DNA of 64,000 bases. Source: Mesorhizobium sp. ZC-5 (lineage in GTDB: Bacteria > Pseudomonadota > Alphaproteobacteria > Rhizobiales > Rhizobiaceae). The position numbers and the translations under genes are program-made. Below are positions 9,106 to 18,077 of this stretch, in pieces (position 1 is the stretch's first letter; the number at the start of each line of letters is the position of its first letter). The DNA lies in NCBI RefSeq assembly GCF_025753855.1, contig NZ_JAOWPT010000009.1:160843-224842 (forward strand). Reading direction: 5' to 3'. The notes below the pieces were generated by a model. That model made no database searches, was not told the DNA's origin, and saw nothing but the letters and a program-made list of their open reading frames with translations.

Positions 9106-9726
9106 TCAACGCGAAAATGCGTTGATCATGGCAAGGCACGATTGCTTCAGCCTTTGATGCGGCCCTTCCGGCCCGGAGCTCTGGCTGCTGATCCTGGCTC
9201 CGTCGAACAGCAGGGTCAAAGCGTCGGCGAGTTCTTCGGCCTGGGCTATTCCCGCACGCCGGCACAGATCGGTCAGTTTGAGTCTGTAGGTTTCCTTGGC
9301 GTCGGCGATGATCTGGTGAATGCAGTGGTTGGTGTCTTTCTGCTCGACCGCCGCGTTGGCGAGCAGGCAGGCGCTGTCGTCTGAGAACACCACCTCGGTG
9401 GCGCCCTCGACCCAGGCGCGCAACTGCCGCTTCGGGTCGTCCGGATATTTTTCATCGAGGGACCGCCAGATCTCGGTGGTCTTTTCGGCATGCATGCGAA
9501 GGCATGCGCACAGGAGCTCTTCTTTCGAGCCGAAGTGCCGGTAGAGCGTCATCTTGTTGGAATTTGCCTGTTCGGCAATTATCTCCACACCGACGGCCCC
9601 GAACCCGTGCGTGCGGAAAAGCTCGGCCGCACTGGTGAGGATGCGTTCCCGAGGAGGGGTCTTTGCGGCGCACTCGTCCAACAGGCGCAAGGCGCTGTCA
9701 GGATTGTGCAGTTCGGTTCTTGACAT
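9106..9726 (-). CDS. TetR/AcrR-family repressor, probable regulator of the RND pump at 13.2-18 kb
   Basis: A 206-residue regulator with an N-terminal helix-turn-helix at about residues 30-70 (AAELFRTHG, MTLYRHFGSKEEL) and an all-helical ligand domain. Its start codon is only 3 bp from a double TGTTAC-N6-GTAACA palindrome at 9730-9772, which implies autorepression. An almost identical double palindrome lies before the efflux genes beginning at 13248. The C-terminal half resembles the 121-residue protein at 12774-13139. Ligand unknown; antimicrobials or metabolites are typical for this group. Confidence 0.9.
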   Translation of the reverse strand: MSRTELHNPDSALRLLDECAAKTPPRERILTSAAELFRTHGFGAVGVEIIAEQANSNKMTLYRHFGSKEELLCACLRMHAEKTTEIWRSLDEKYPDDPKRQLRAWVEGATEVVFSDDSACLLANAAVEQKDTNHCIHQIIADAKETYRLKLTDLCRRAGIAQAEELADALTLLFDGARISSQSSGPEGPHQRLKQSCLAMINAFSR

Positions 9727-9729
9727 AGA

Positions 9730-9772
9730 TGTTACCCGCCAGTAACAATCGCGATGTTACAACCCAGTAACA
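9730..9772. promoter_or_regulatory. Double TetR operator (autoregulatory)
   Basis: Two inverted repeats TGTTAC-N6-GTAACA lie at 9730-9747 and 9755-9772, with starts 25 bp apart, directly upstream of the TetR start at 9726. The same arrangement is found at 13194-13237 with a 26-bp step. Paired palindromes spaced at about 2.5 helical turns fit two repressor dimers. Confidence 0.8.
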
Positions 9773-9977
9773 TGCTGACTTGCTACTGTCAAACTCGATG
9801 CTTGCAGGGGAACCGAGGGGCACTATGCACATCCGTTTTTCCGATTTTCCTGCGCCGGCCGCATTCTCCCCAAGACGTTCCTGCCGGCGGTGCGGCACCC
9901 CTCGCGGGTCGTCTCGCGACGACGCCGGTCCTGATTGACCGTCCCGCGCAATCGCATCTGATGCCTGGATTCAAGAC

Positions 9978-10943
9978 ATGAATGCTCCCTTTCGCCCGCT
10001 GCCATTGCCGCAGACACTCGCCGGAATTAGTCACGAGACCCGTGCGCAGTGGTTCGAGCAGCGCATTCGCATTCTGCGATGGCACCCGGATTTCCATGCG
10101 ATCGCTCTCGACTACGCGCGCGGCATGGTCGAGTTGTTCCAGGGGCGTTACCTCGTCAACCGGGCGATGGCCAACATCGCGCGCCAGACAATCTGCATGG
10201 CCATCCTGTCACTGCATTTTCGCGAGGGGGAGGAGACCTGCCCGTCGACGGCAGACGCCGAGGCGCTCACGACCGCTCTTTCGTCCATCCAGAACCTGAC
10301 CACCGCGACGGGTGTCTGCAGCAAAAACACCACCGCGGCGACGGTTCTGCTGCTGGAGCGGATCGGCCTGGTCCGGCGCATGGAAAACGACCAGGATCGC
10401 CGGTCGATGCATATCGTTCCCACCGAGCGGCTGGTCGCCGGGGCGAGGGGGGTACTTCGCATTGCGCTGACCTCCGCCGACACGCTGTTTCCGTCGCGCA
10501 ACTATCGCGCCTTGATCGACAGCGACGACTTCCTCCAACGCTATTTCGCTTCGACCATCCATTCGCTGCTGAACAGGAGTTCCCTGATTTCCAGCCTCAT
10601 GGGCTCGCAGCTGTTTGCCACTTCGGATGGCGGCGAGATACTGCTCTTCAAGCTGATGAGCATTGGCGATGCGGTGCAATCCGGCGACGAACAAATCGTC
10701 GAATTTCCCTTCGACGAGATTGCGCCGCAGTTTGCGGTGTCGAGAACGCACATCAGGCGCCTCATGAAAAAGGCGGAGGCCGAGGGCCTGGTGCGCCTGC
10801 TCCAGGATGGCGGCAGGAAAATTCAGATATTGCCGCCGCTGCGGGATGTCTTCGAGAATCTGGTGGCGATGAATGTGACGCGCGCGCAGTTCGACATGCA
10901 TCTCGCCAACCGGGATTACGACCTGCTCCCGTTCGATCGCTAA
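9978..10943 (+). CDS. Unrecognised protein with two winged-helix-like segments, probable transcriptional regulator
   Basis: A 321-residue soluble protein without signal peptide or membrane segment. I do not recognise the full family. A MarR-like segment is visible at about residues 105-150 (NTTAATVLLLERIGLVRR, then a charged DQDRRS wing). A second helix-turn-helix-like segment lies near residues 245-285 (FAVSRTHIRRLMKKAEAEGLV, then a wing). The second resembles the DNA-binding end of Crp-like proteins. It is divergent from the TetR gene and followed by a strong hairpin, so it is probably a single-gene transcript. DNA binding is inferred. Confidence 0.6.
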   Translation: MNAPFRPLPLPQTLAGISHETRAQWFEQRIRILRWHPDFHAIALDYARGMVELFQGRYLVNRAMANIARQTICMAILSLHFREGEETCPSTADAEALTTALSSIQNLTTATGVCSKNTTAATVLLLERIGLVRRMENDQDRRSMHIVPTERLVAGARGVLRIALTSADTLFPSRNYRALIDSDDFLQRYFASTIHSLLNRSSLISSLMGSQLFATSDGGEILLFKLMSIGDAVQSGDEQIVEFPFDEIAPQFAVSRTHIRRLMKKAEAEGLVRLLQDGGRKIQILPPLRDVFENLVAMNVTRAQFDMHLANRDYDLLPFDR

Positions 10944-10992
10944 GAGATCGTTCACAGGTTATTTTAACTACACAGATGACCCGCCAGTCTTA

Positions 10993-11025
10993 GGAGACCT
11001 CGCTCAGGGAAGAAGCGAGGTCTCC
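10993..11025. terminator. 12-bp perfect stem-loop after the regulator gene
   Basis: GGAGACCTCGCT (10993-11004) pairs with AGCGAGGTCTCC (11014-11025) around a 9-nt loop, 50 bp after the stop codon at 10943. No T-run follows, so it may be a weak or Rho-assisted terminator, or an RNA end-stabilising element. Confidence 0.6.
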
Positions 11026-11509
11026 GAGCGTTGACTGGAGATGAAAACGCATCAATCGCCTTCTTGACCAAGCAGTCCTTCTACACTGATCAGAAAAAGC
11101 ACCCTCACACTGCCAACTCACAAAATCCCTGTCAAAGGACATATCTGGTTCTATTTTTTGGAAACGGACTCGGCTTTCTTAAAATCGCTTGCTAGCACGT
11201 TGATGGTTTCCGGATTTGTTTTCCAAAATGGGCAAGCGGTTCCCGAATGGTGGAAGGACCCTGCCGTCCGGTTTGCCGCGGCCGTATTCTATGAAGTGTC
11301 CGTTTTTGTTCAAAATCAGGCGGATATGTGTGGATCCGGCATCGAGCCAGCGGCCGCCTTCTCAGGCTTCAAGGCGCGTTTCGTTGCAGAATTGCCTCAC
11401 TAAGAGCTGCTTCAGATACCTCCAGTTTTGTCCTTTGACCCTGTCAGGCGCTCGGCGATAGGCCTTGTGAAGCGGGGATTCATGCCGCTTCCACCAACTG
11501 GAGATTGAT
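11026..11509. other. Non-coding stretch upstream of the porin gene
   Basis: This 484-bp interval is richer in A and T than its surroundings and holds no convincing gene. An 81-codon open frame at 11158-11403 lacks a ribosome-binding site and any recognisable sequence. The region presumably carries the porin promoter and its long leader. I see no defined operator or riboswitch. Confidence 0.5.
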
Positions 11510-12658
11510 ATGTCGATAAGGAAATTTTTATTCGGCTCGGCCGCCGCGCTGTTTGCCGCGACCGGGGCGCAGGCGGCTGATGCCGTGGTCATCGCCGATC
11601 CGGAACCAGTCGAATACGTCCGCGTCTGCGACGTGTACGGCGCTGGCTACTACTACATCCCGGGCACCGAGACCTGCCTGAAGATCGGCGGCTACATGCG
11701 CTACGACGTCGGCGTTGGCGAGCTTTTCGGCCTCACGTCCTTCGACAAGAAGGACTGGGCCGACAACGGCGACTACAACGAGAACGACACCTACTACAAG
11801 CGTGCACGTCTGCAGCTGAATCTCGATGCGCGTACCGAGACGGAACTCGGCACGTTGCGTGCCTATGCGGCGCTGCGCTTCCAGTGGGATACGAACCAGA
11901 GCGCCGTGGACCTGGACGGTGACGGCACCGCCGACGGCCCCGTCGTCGACACCGCCAACGAGTTCATCCTGAACCAGGCCTATATCGAACTCGGCGGCTT
12001 CCGGGTCGGCAAGACCGATTCGTTGTTCACCACGTTCACCGACTATGCCGGCACGATCATCAACGACGACTTCGCCGTGCCGTTCGGCCCGTATGACACG
12101 CACCAGATCTCCTACACCTTCAACGCCGGTAACGGCTTCACCGCCGCTGTCGCGGTGGAAGAGGGTGAAGGCATCGACTACACGCTCGACGACTATGTGC
12201 CGCACGTCGTGGCCGGCGTCGGCTATGCCGGCGGCTGGGGCGGCGTCCACGTGGTTGGCGCCTACGATGCCGTCTGGGAAGAGTTCGCGGTCAAGGCGAA
12301 ACTGGACGTGAAGGCGACGGACTCGCTCCTTCTCTTCGTCATGGCCGGTTACAAGTCTGCTGAAGACATCGGCGGCGTCGACGATGCCGGCCCGAACTAC
12401 TACGGCAACTGGGGCGGCACCTGGGCAGTCTGGGGCGGCGGCCGTTACGTCGTTTCGCCGAAGGCTGCGATCAACGTCCAGCTCGCCTATGACGACTTCG
12501 AGACCTTCTCGGCTGTCGCCAACGTTTCGTACGAGCTGGTTCCGGGCTTCGTCGTCACGCCGGAAATCGCTTATGCCGAGAATTTCGACGACGGCATCGG
12601 CAGCGCCTTCGACGATGGCGAATTCGGCGGCTTCATCCGTTTCCAGCGGAACTTCTAA
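11510..12658 (+). CDS. Alphaproteobacterial (Omp2b/RopA-like) outer-membrane porin
   Basis: A 382-residue outer-membrane beta-barrel protein. It has a signal peptide cut near AQAADAVV, the family N-terminal block with two cysteines (VRVCDVYGAGYYYIPG and ETCLKIGGYMRYD), acidic loops and a C-terminal phenylalanine (GGFIRFQRNF), which is the barrel assembly signal. It forms a general diffusion channel for small hydrophilic solutes. Start supported by ACTGGAGA before the ATG. It is monocistronic, ending in two tandem hairpins. Confidence 0.93.
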   Translation: MSIRKFLFGSAAALFAATGAQAADAVVIADPEPVEYVRVCDVYGAGYYYIPGTETCLKIGGYMRYDVGVGELFGLTSFDKKDWADNGDYNENDTYYKRARLQLNLDARTETELGTLRAYAALRFQWDTNQSAVDLDGDGTADGPVVDTANEFILNQAYIELGGFRVGKTDSLFTTFTDYAGTIINDDFAVPFGPYDTHQISYTFNAGNGFTAAVAVEEGEGIDYTLDDYVPHVVAGVGYAGGWGGVHVVGAYDAVWEEFAVKAKLDVKATDSLLLFVMAGYKSAEDIGGVDDAGPNYYGNWGGTWAVWGGGRYVVSPKAAINVQLAYDDFETFSAVANVSYELVPGFVVTPEIAYAENFDDGIGSAFDDGEFGGFIRFQRNF

Positions 12659-12673
12659 GCCTCGCCGGCTCTT

Positions 12674-12744
12674 GGAACCGGGCTTGGGCCCGGTTCCACC
12701 CTTTGATAGCGGCCCGCCATCCGGAGGGCCGCTATCGACGTTTT
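12674..12744 (+). terminator. Tandem hairpin terminator after the porin gene
   Basis: A first stem of 10 bp with a 4-nt loop spans 12674-12697. A second stem of 11 bp (GATAGCGGCCC with GGGCCGCTATC) spans 12705-12736 and is followed by a short T-run (GACGTTTTA). The pair begins 15 bp after the stop codon. Confidence 0.8.
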
Positions 12745-12773
12745 ACCGCCCACAAGATGGTAGCTGGAAGCAG

Positions 12774-13139
12774 ATGTCTTCGGACAAACACGGAAACCCG
12801 GCGGAAGGCGATGCTGATGTCTGGCGGTATCTGGACGAGAATTTCGCCGATCCGGTCGAACGGCTGACTGCCTGGGTCGACCGCATGACGACTCACCATG
12901 AGTTTGCCCGCGATTCGGCGTCGGCACCGGTTTCGCCCCGTGTTCCGGCGGCGGAGGAAAATCATGAGGGGCGGCTGGCCGAACTGTGCCGGAGCACCGG
13001 CATCGACCAGGCGGATACTCTGGCGGACACGCTGATGCTGCTGGTCGAGGGGATTCGGGGCGACGGTCACTCCAGGGACGCGTGCCGAAAGCTCAACCGA
13101 ATCTGCAAGGCGACGATCGCGGCATTCTCGCGGCAATAG
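12774..13139 (+). CDS. TetR-like ligand-domain protein lacking the DNA-binding domain
   Basis: A 121-residue protein that aligns along its whole length with the C-terminal half of the TetR regulator at 9106-9726. VWRYLDENFADPVERLTAWVD matches IWRSLDEKYPDDPKRQLRAWVE in position and pattern. LCRSTGIDQADTLADTLMLL matches LCRRAGIAQAEELADALTLL, and both end in AFSR. No helix-turn-helix is present and the upstream DNA is the porin terminator, so the N-terminal half is missing. The frame is intact. It may be a remnant of a duplicated local repressor, or a dimerisation partner that modulates the full-length one. No clear ribosome-binding site precedes it. Confidence 0.6.
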   Translation: MSSDKHGNPAEGDADVWRYLDENFADPVERLTAWVDRMTTHHEFARDSASAPVSPRVPAAEENHEGRLAELCRSTGIDQADTLADTLMLLVEGIRGDGHSRDACRKLNRICKATIAAFSRQ

Positions 13140-13193
13140 CGCCGCTGCCACGTCTGGATATCGCGCCAGGTTGGCGCCGCTGCTTGACATCGA

Positions 13194-13237
13194 TGTTACC
13201 AGCTAGTAACAATCCGGAATGTTACCCACGAGTAACA
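13194..13237. promoter_or_regulatory. Double TetR operator of the RND operon
   Basis: TGTTAC-N6-GTAACA occurs at 13194-13211 and again at 13220-13237. Its half-sites are identical to those upstream of the TetR gene (9730-9772) and the spacing is nearly the same. It ends 10 bp before the first possible start codon of the efflux operon, where a bound repressor would block transcription. Confidence 0.8.
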
Positions 13238-13247
13238 TCCATCCGCA

Positions 13248-13532
13248 GTGCCTAAAACGATGACGGTCGATGAAATGACGGACTTCAGACATACGGGCGA
13301 TGAGACCCCTCATCCGTCGGAGCAGGTGATCTGGGACCGTCATTTCGGCTGCGCGCCGAAGGGAGGGCGTCGGGAGATCATCCGGCTGGTCGCTGCGCTG
13401 GCGGTCTATGTCGCCTTGCTTGCCGGCCTCTCACTGCACGGCCTGGTGATGCCGGACATGAACACGACCTCGTCGCTCGGCAATGAAATCAAGGTGCCGG
13501 TGACCGATTATCACAGGCGCGACCGGGAATAG
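13248..13532 (+). CDS. Small single-span membrane protein, first gene of the RND operon
   Basis: A 94-residue protein of unknown function (GTG at 13248; ATG at 13260 or 13275 are alternatives and none has a clear ribosome-binding site). It has a soluble N-terminal part of about 45 residues, one hydrophobic helix at about 46-66 (RLVAALAVYVALLAGLSLHG) and a short polar tail. It lies directly behind the TetR operator and 66 bp before the adaptor gene, so it should be co-expressed with the pump. It may be an accessory subunit, but this is inference from position. Confidence 0.6.
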   Translation: MPKTMTVDEMTDFRHTGDETPHPSEQVIWDRHFGCAPKGGRREIIRLVAALAVYVALLAGLSLHGLVMPDMNTTSSLGNEIKVPVTDYHRRDRE

Positions 13533-13598
13533 TTTGCCGCGATTGCGATGTGGCGCTGCCGGACCGGCGATCGCAGAAATCAGGAAGAGACAAAGATC

Positions 13599-14810
13599 AT
13601 GAACAAGCTTGATCGAAAGCATGTCCTGCCGCGCGGGACAAGGATCGGCAGGAAGCTCGTCGCGCTGCTTTTCGGCGTGCTGGGTGCCGCAATCGTCAGT
13701 GCTTGCACTCCGGAGGCCGTAGGAGGGACCGCGCCACCGCCGCCGGACGTCGGTGTGGCCAAGGTGGTGTCGAAGCCGGTGCGCCAGTGGGACGAATTCA
13801 CCGGCCGCATTGCGGCGGTGGAGGCGGTCGAACTGCGTGCCCGTGTCAGCGGCTATGTGGAACGCGTTGCGTACAAGGAAGGCCAGGAGATCAACAAGGG
13901 CGACCTGCTGTTCGTCATCGACGAGCGCCGCTACCGCACCCAGCTCGAAAGCGCGCAGGCCGAACTGGAACGCGCGCGCAGCGCCGCCCAGCTGGCGCAG
14001 GTCCAGGACAGTCGCGCACAGACCCTGCTGGCCAGCAATGCCGTGTCGCGCGACCAGGCCGACACCCGCAAGGCATCCGTCACCCAGAGCAACGCCGTCG
14101 TGGACGCGGCTGAGGCCGCGTTGGCGGAGGCCGCGCTCAATCTCGAATTCACCAAGGTGCGCGCGCCGATTTCCGGTAGGGCAGGTCGGGCGCTGGTAAC
14201 GGTCGGCAACCTCGTGCAGGCCGATTCCACCCTGCTGACCACGCTGGTGTCGCAGGATCCGGTCTATGTCTATTTCGACAGCGACGAGCGCACCTATCTG
14301 CGCTACGTGGCACTCGCCCGCCGTGGCGAGCGCAGCGCGTCCAGCAACGCGGTGCGCGTCGGCCTCGCCGATGAGCAGGGCTATCCGCATGAAGGCACGG
14401 TCGACTTCACCGATCCGCAGGTCGATCCGAGCACCGGCACAATCCGCATCCGCGCCATTCTCGACAATGCCGAGCGCCGGTTCACACCCGGCCTATTCGC
14501 CCGCGTGCAACTGGAGGGCGCGCGCGAATCGGTTGCCCTTCTGGTCGACGACAAGGCGGTGCTGACCGATCAGGACCGCAAATATGTCTATGTGGTCGGC
14601 CCTGACAGCACAGCGCAGCGGAAGGATGTCGAACTCGGTCGCATGGCGGACGGCCTGCGCATCGTGACCGCCGGGCTGACCGAGCAGGATCGCGTCATCG
14701 TCGATGGCGTGCAGAAGGTGTTCATGCCCGGAATGCCCGTCAACCCGCAGACCATCGGCGAGGACGCTCCAGCGGAGCTGAAGCCGGAGCCTGTGGCCGC
14801 GGCGGAATAA
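13599..14810 (+). CDS. RND efflux periplasmic adaptor lipoprotein (AcrA/MexE-like)
   Basis: A 403-residue membrane fusion protein. The ATG at 13599 has AGGAAGAGA upstream and starts a lipoprotein signal with lipobox IVSAC near residue 34. Then follow the barrel-sandwich segment (VELRARVSGYVERV), a coiled-coil hairpin at about residues 115-175 and the second lipoyl half (KVRAPISGRAG). It links the inner-membrane pump to an outer-membrane channel. It is followed by the pump gene 69 bp downstream. No outer-membrane factor gene is in the operon. Confidence 0.92.
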   Translation: MNKLDRKHVLPRGTRIGRKLVALLFGVLGAAIVSACTPEAVGGTAPPPPDVGVAKVVSKPVRQWDEFTGRIAAVEAVELRARVSGYVERVAYKEGQEINKGDLLFVIDERRYRTQLESAQAELERARSAAQLAQVQDSRAQTLLASNAVSRDQADTRKASVTQSNAVVDAAEAALAEAALNLEFTKVRAPISGRAGRALVTVGNLVQADSTLLTTLVSQDPVYVYFDSDERTYLRYVALARRGERSASSNAVRVGLADEQGYPHEGTVDFTDPQVDPSTGTIRIRAILDNAERRFTPGLFARVQLEGARESVALLVDDKAVLTDQDRKYVYVVGPDSTAQRKDVELGRMADGLRIVTAGLTEQDRVIVDGVQKVFMPGMPVNPQTIGEDAPAELKPEPVAAAE

Positions 14811-14879
14811 TTCGAGGTTCGGCGATCCGCCGAACGCTTGCTTGCCAATGATCGGCTTCGTCCGAACGAGGATGTTCCC

Positions 14880-17800
14880 ATGGACTTCTCCAGGTTTTTT
14901 ATCGACCGGCCGATCTTTGCCGCCGTCCTGTCGATCATCATCTTCGCGGCGGGCCTGATCGCGCTGCCGCTGCTGCCGATATCGGAGTATCCCGATGTTG
15001 TGCCGCCGACCGTCCAGGTCCGCGCGGTCTACCCAGGCGCCAATCCAAAAGAGATCTCCGACACCGTCGCGACGCCTCTGGAGGAGGCGATCAACGGCGT
15101 CGAGAACATGATGTACATGAAGTCGGTCGCGGGCTCCGATGGCGTGCTGCTCGTCACCGTCACCTTCCGTCCGGGCACCGACCCGGACGCAGCACAGGTC
15201 AGCGTGCAGAACCGTGTCAGCCAGGCGCAGTCGCGGTTGCCGGAAGCAGTGGTGCGGCAGGGCGTGACGACGCAGAAGCAGTCGCCCAACTTCACCATGG
15301 TCATCAATCTGTTTTCACCCAATGAAAGCTATGACTCGCTCTATCTGCGCAACTACGCCAACCTGAAGATCAAGGACGAGATGGCGCGCCTGCCGGGTGT
15401 CGGCCAGGCCCTGATCTGGGGTTCCGGCGATTATGCCATGCGCATCTGGCTCGATCCGGACAAGGTTGCCTCGCGCGGATTGACGGCGGGTGATGTGTTG
15501 CGGGCAATCCGCGAGCAGAACCTTCAGGTCTCGGCGGGTCAGCTTGGGGCCGAGCCGCTGCCCCAGAACGGTGATTTCCTGATCTCGATCAACGCGAAGG
15601 GCCGGCTGCAGACGGAACAGGAATTCAGCGATGTTGTCGTCAAGGCCGGCAGCACCGGCGAGGTTGTCCGGCTGGGCGATGTTGCGCGGATCGAACTCGG
15701 CGCCAGCGACTACACCTTGCGCGCGCAGCTCAATAACGAGGAATCTGTGGCCATCGGCATTTTCCAGACGCCCGGAGCCAACGCGCTCGAAATCGCCGAT
15801 GCCGTGCGCGCCAAGATGGATGAGCTGGCGACGCGTTTTCCGCCCGGCATCGAATGGACGTCGGTCTACAACACGACGGTCTTCGTGCGTGACTCGATCA
15901 ACGCCGTTGTCTCCACGCTGCTGGAGGCGGTTGTTCTGGTCGTGCTGGTGGTCATCCTCTTCCTGCAGACATGGCGCGCATCGATTATCCCGCTGATCGC
16001 CGTGCCGGTGTCGATCGTCGGAACCTTCGCGGTGCTGTACCTGCTCGGCTTTTCCATCAACACGTTGAGCCTGTTCGGTCTTGTTCTGGCGATCGGCATC
16101 GTGGTCGACGACGCCATCGTTGTCGTTGAGAATGTCGAACGCAATATCGAGGAGGGGCTGACCCCGCTGGCGGCGGCGCACCAGGCCATGAAGGAAGTGT
16201 CCGGGCCGATCGTGGCGATCGCGCTCGTTCTCTGTGCGGTGTTCGTACCGATGGCCTTTCTCGATGGGGTCGTCGGGCAGTTCTACAAACAGTTCGCGGT
16301 GACGATTGCCATTTCGACGGTGATCTCGGCGATCAATTCGCTCACTCTGTCGCCGGCCCTGGCGGCATTGCTGCTCAAGCCGCACGATGCTCCGAAGGAC
16401 ATGCCGTCACGGCTGATCGACCGATTGTTCGGCTGGCTGTTCCGCCCGTTCAACCGCTTCTTCAACATGAGCTCGAAGGGTTATCAGGGGGCGGTGTCGC
16501 GCACGCTTGGCCGGCGCGGCGCGGTGTTCGCGGTGTATGTGCTGCTGCTCGCGGCGGCCGGTTTCATGTTTCAGACAGTGCCGGGCGGCTTCATCCCGAG
16601 CCAGGACAAAGGCTTCCTTATCAGCGGCACCAAATTGCCGGAGGGCGCCTCGCTGTCGCGCACCGATGAAGTGCTGCAGCGGATCACCGAAACTGCGCTT
16701 GGGGTCGAGGGCGTCGACAGCGCGGTCTCCTTCCCCGGCCTCAATGCGCTGCAGTTCACCAACACGCCCAACACCGGCGTGTCCTTCATCATCCTCAAGC
16801 CGTTCGGCGAGCGCCATCGGAGTGCTGCCGAAATCAACGCCGAGATCAACCAGAAGATAGCCGGCATCAAGGAAGGCTTTGCCTTTTCCTTCCTGCCGCC
16901 AGCGATGTTCGGATTGGGCAGCGGTTCCGGTTACTCGCTCTATATCGAGGATCGCGCCGAACTCGGTTACGGGGCTTTGCAGACCGCGCTGGGGACGCTG
17001 CAGGGCACGGTCATGCAAACGCCCGGCATGACGTTCCCGATCAGCACGTACCAGTCCAACGTGCCGCAGCTCGACCTTAACGTCGACCGCGTCAAGGCCA
17101 AGGCTCAAGGCGTGGCGCTGACCGACCTGTTTGAAACCGTGCAGACCTATCTCGGTTCGACCTACGTCAATGATTTCAGCCGGTTCGGGCGCACCTTCAG
17201 AGTCTACGCACAGGCCGACGGGCAATTTCGCGACACGGTCGAGGACATCGCCAAATTGCGCACCCGCAACGATCGCGGCGAGATGGTGCCGATCGGCTCG
17301 ATGGTCGAGGTCACGCAGACCTATGGTCCCGACCCGGTGATGCGCTACAATGGCTACCCCGCGGTCGACGTGATCGGCGACGCGGACCCGCGAGTGCTGT
17401 CGTCCGCCGAGGCGATGGCGAAGGTGAGCCAGCTGGCGGCCCAGGTGCTGCCCAACGGCATGGTCACCGAATGGACGGATTTGAGCTTCCAGCAATCGAC
17501 CCAGGGCAATACCGCTCTGTTCATCTTCCCGCTGTCGGTGATGCTGGCATTCCTGGTGCTTGCGGCTCTCTATGAAAGCTGGACGCTGCCGCTGGCGGTC
17601 GTGCTCATCGTGCCGATGTGCATTCTTTCCGCGCTGGTCGGTGTCTGGCTGACGGGCGGCGACAACAACGTCTTCGTCCAGGTCGGCCTTGTCGTCCTGA
17701 TAGGACTGGCGTGCAAGAACGCGATCCTGATTGTCGAATTTGCCCGCGAGCTGGAGATTGAGGGCAAGGGCATCGTCGAGGCAGCACTCGAGGCCTGCCG

Positions 17801-18038
17801 GCTGCGGCTGCGCCCGATCGTCATGACGTCGATCGCCTTCATCGCCGGCACCGTTCCGCTGCTCATCGGCCACGGCGCCGGCGCCGAGGTGCGCGCCGTC
17901 ACCGGCATCACCGTGTTCGCCGGCATGCTTGGCGTGACCCTGTTCGGCCTGTTCCTGACACCGGTTTTCTACGTCGCCCTGCGCAAGCTGGTGCACAAGA
18001 CGCCGGCTGCGGAGAGAGCGCATGCGCCTGCCGAGTAG
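14880..18038 (+). CDS. RND multidrug efflux permease (HAE1 family, MexF/BepE-like)
   Basis: A 1052-residue inner-membrane proton-driven exporter of usual length. It begins MDFSRFFIDRPIFA, carries the paired proton-relay aspartates in IVVDDAIVVVENV of transmembrane segment 4 and has the two-repeat architecture with large periplasmic loops. The ATG at 14880 is preferred to the TTG at 14838 because it matches the family start and has GAGG upstream. The substrates cannot be read from sequence. Expression is probably governed by the TetR protein at 9106-9726 through the operators at 13194-13237. Confidence 0.94.
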   Translation: MDFSRFFIDRPIFAAVLSIIIFAAGLIALPLLPISEYPDVVPPTVQVRAVYPGANPKEISDTVATPLEEAINGVENMMYMKSVAGSDGVLLVTVTFRPGTDPDAAQVSVQNRVSQAQSRLPEAVVRQGVTTQKQSPNFTMVINLFSPNESYDSLYLRNYANLKIKDEMARLPGVGQALIWGSGDYAMRIWLDPDKVASRGLTAGDVLRAIREQNLQVSAGQLGAEPLPQNGDFLISINAKGRLQTEQEFSDVVVKAGSTGEVVRLGDVARIELGASDYTLRAQLNNEESVAIGIFQTPGANALEIADAVRAKMDELATRFPPGIEWTSVYNTTVFVRDSINAVVSTLLEAVVLVVLVVILFLQTWRASIIPLIAVPVSIVGTFAVLYLLGFSINTLSLFGLVLAIGIVVDDAIVVVENVERNIEEGLTPLAAAHQAMKEVSGPIVAIALVLCAVFVPMAFLDGVVGQFYKQFAVTIAISTVISAINSLTLSPALAALLLKPHDAPKDMPSRLIDRLFGWLFRPFNRFFNMSSKGYQGAVSRTLGRRGAVFAVYVLLLAAAGFMFQTVPGGFIPSQDKGFLISGTKLPEGASLSRTDEVLQRITETALGVEGVDSAVSFPGLNALQFTNTPNTGVSFIILKPFGERHRSAAEINAEINQKIAGIKEGFAFSFLPPAMFGLGSGSGYSLYIEDRAELGYGALQTALGTLQGTVMQTPGMTFPISTYQSNVPQLDLNVDRVKAKAQGVALTDLFETVQTYLGSTYVNDFSRFGRTFRVYAQADGQFRDTVEDIAKLRTRNDRGEMVPIGSMVEVTQTYGPDPVMRYNGYPAVDVIGDADPRVLSSAEAMAKVSQLAAQVLPNGMVTEWTDLSFQQSTQGNTALFIFPLSVMLAFLVLAALYESWTLPLAVVLIVPMCILSALVGVWLTGGDNNVFVQVGLVVLIGLACKNAILIVEFARELEIEGKGIVEAALEACRLRLRPIVMTSIAFIAGTVPLLIGHGAGAEVRAVTGITVFAGMLGVTLFGLFLTPVFYVALRKLVHKTPAAERAHAPAE

Positions 18039-18077
18039 GCTGCGAAAATGACCATTGGATAGGCTGGTTGGTCCGGC

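Noticed and set aside
12384-13139. 251-codon form of the TetR-like remnant starting inside the porin gene
   Set aside because: The first 130 codons are out-of-frame porin and terminator sequence; only the part from 12774 resembles a protein family.
16407-18023. 538-codon open frame on the minus strand opposite the RND permease
   Set aside because: Low-complexity, charged composition without motifs; shadow of the permease gene.
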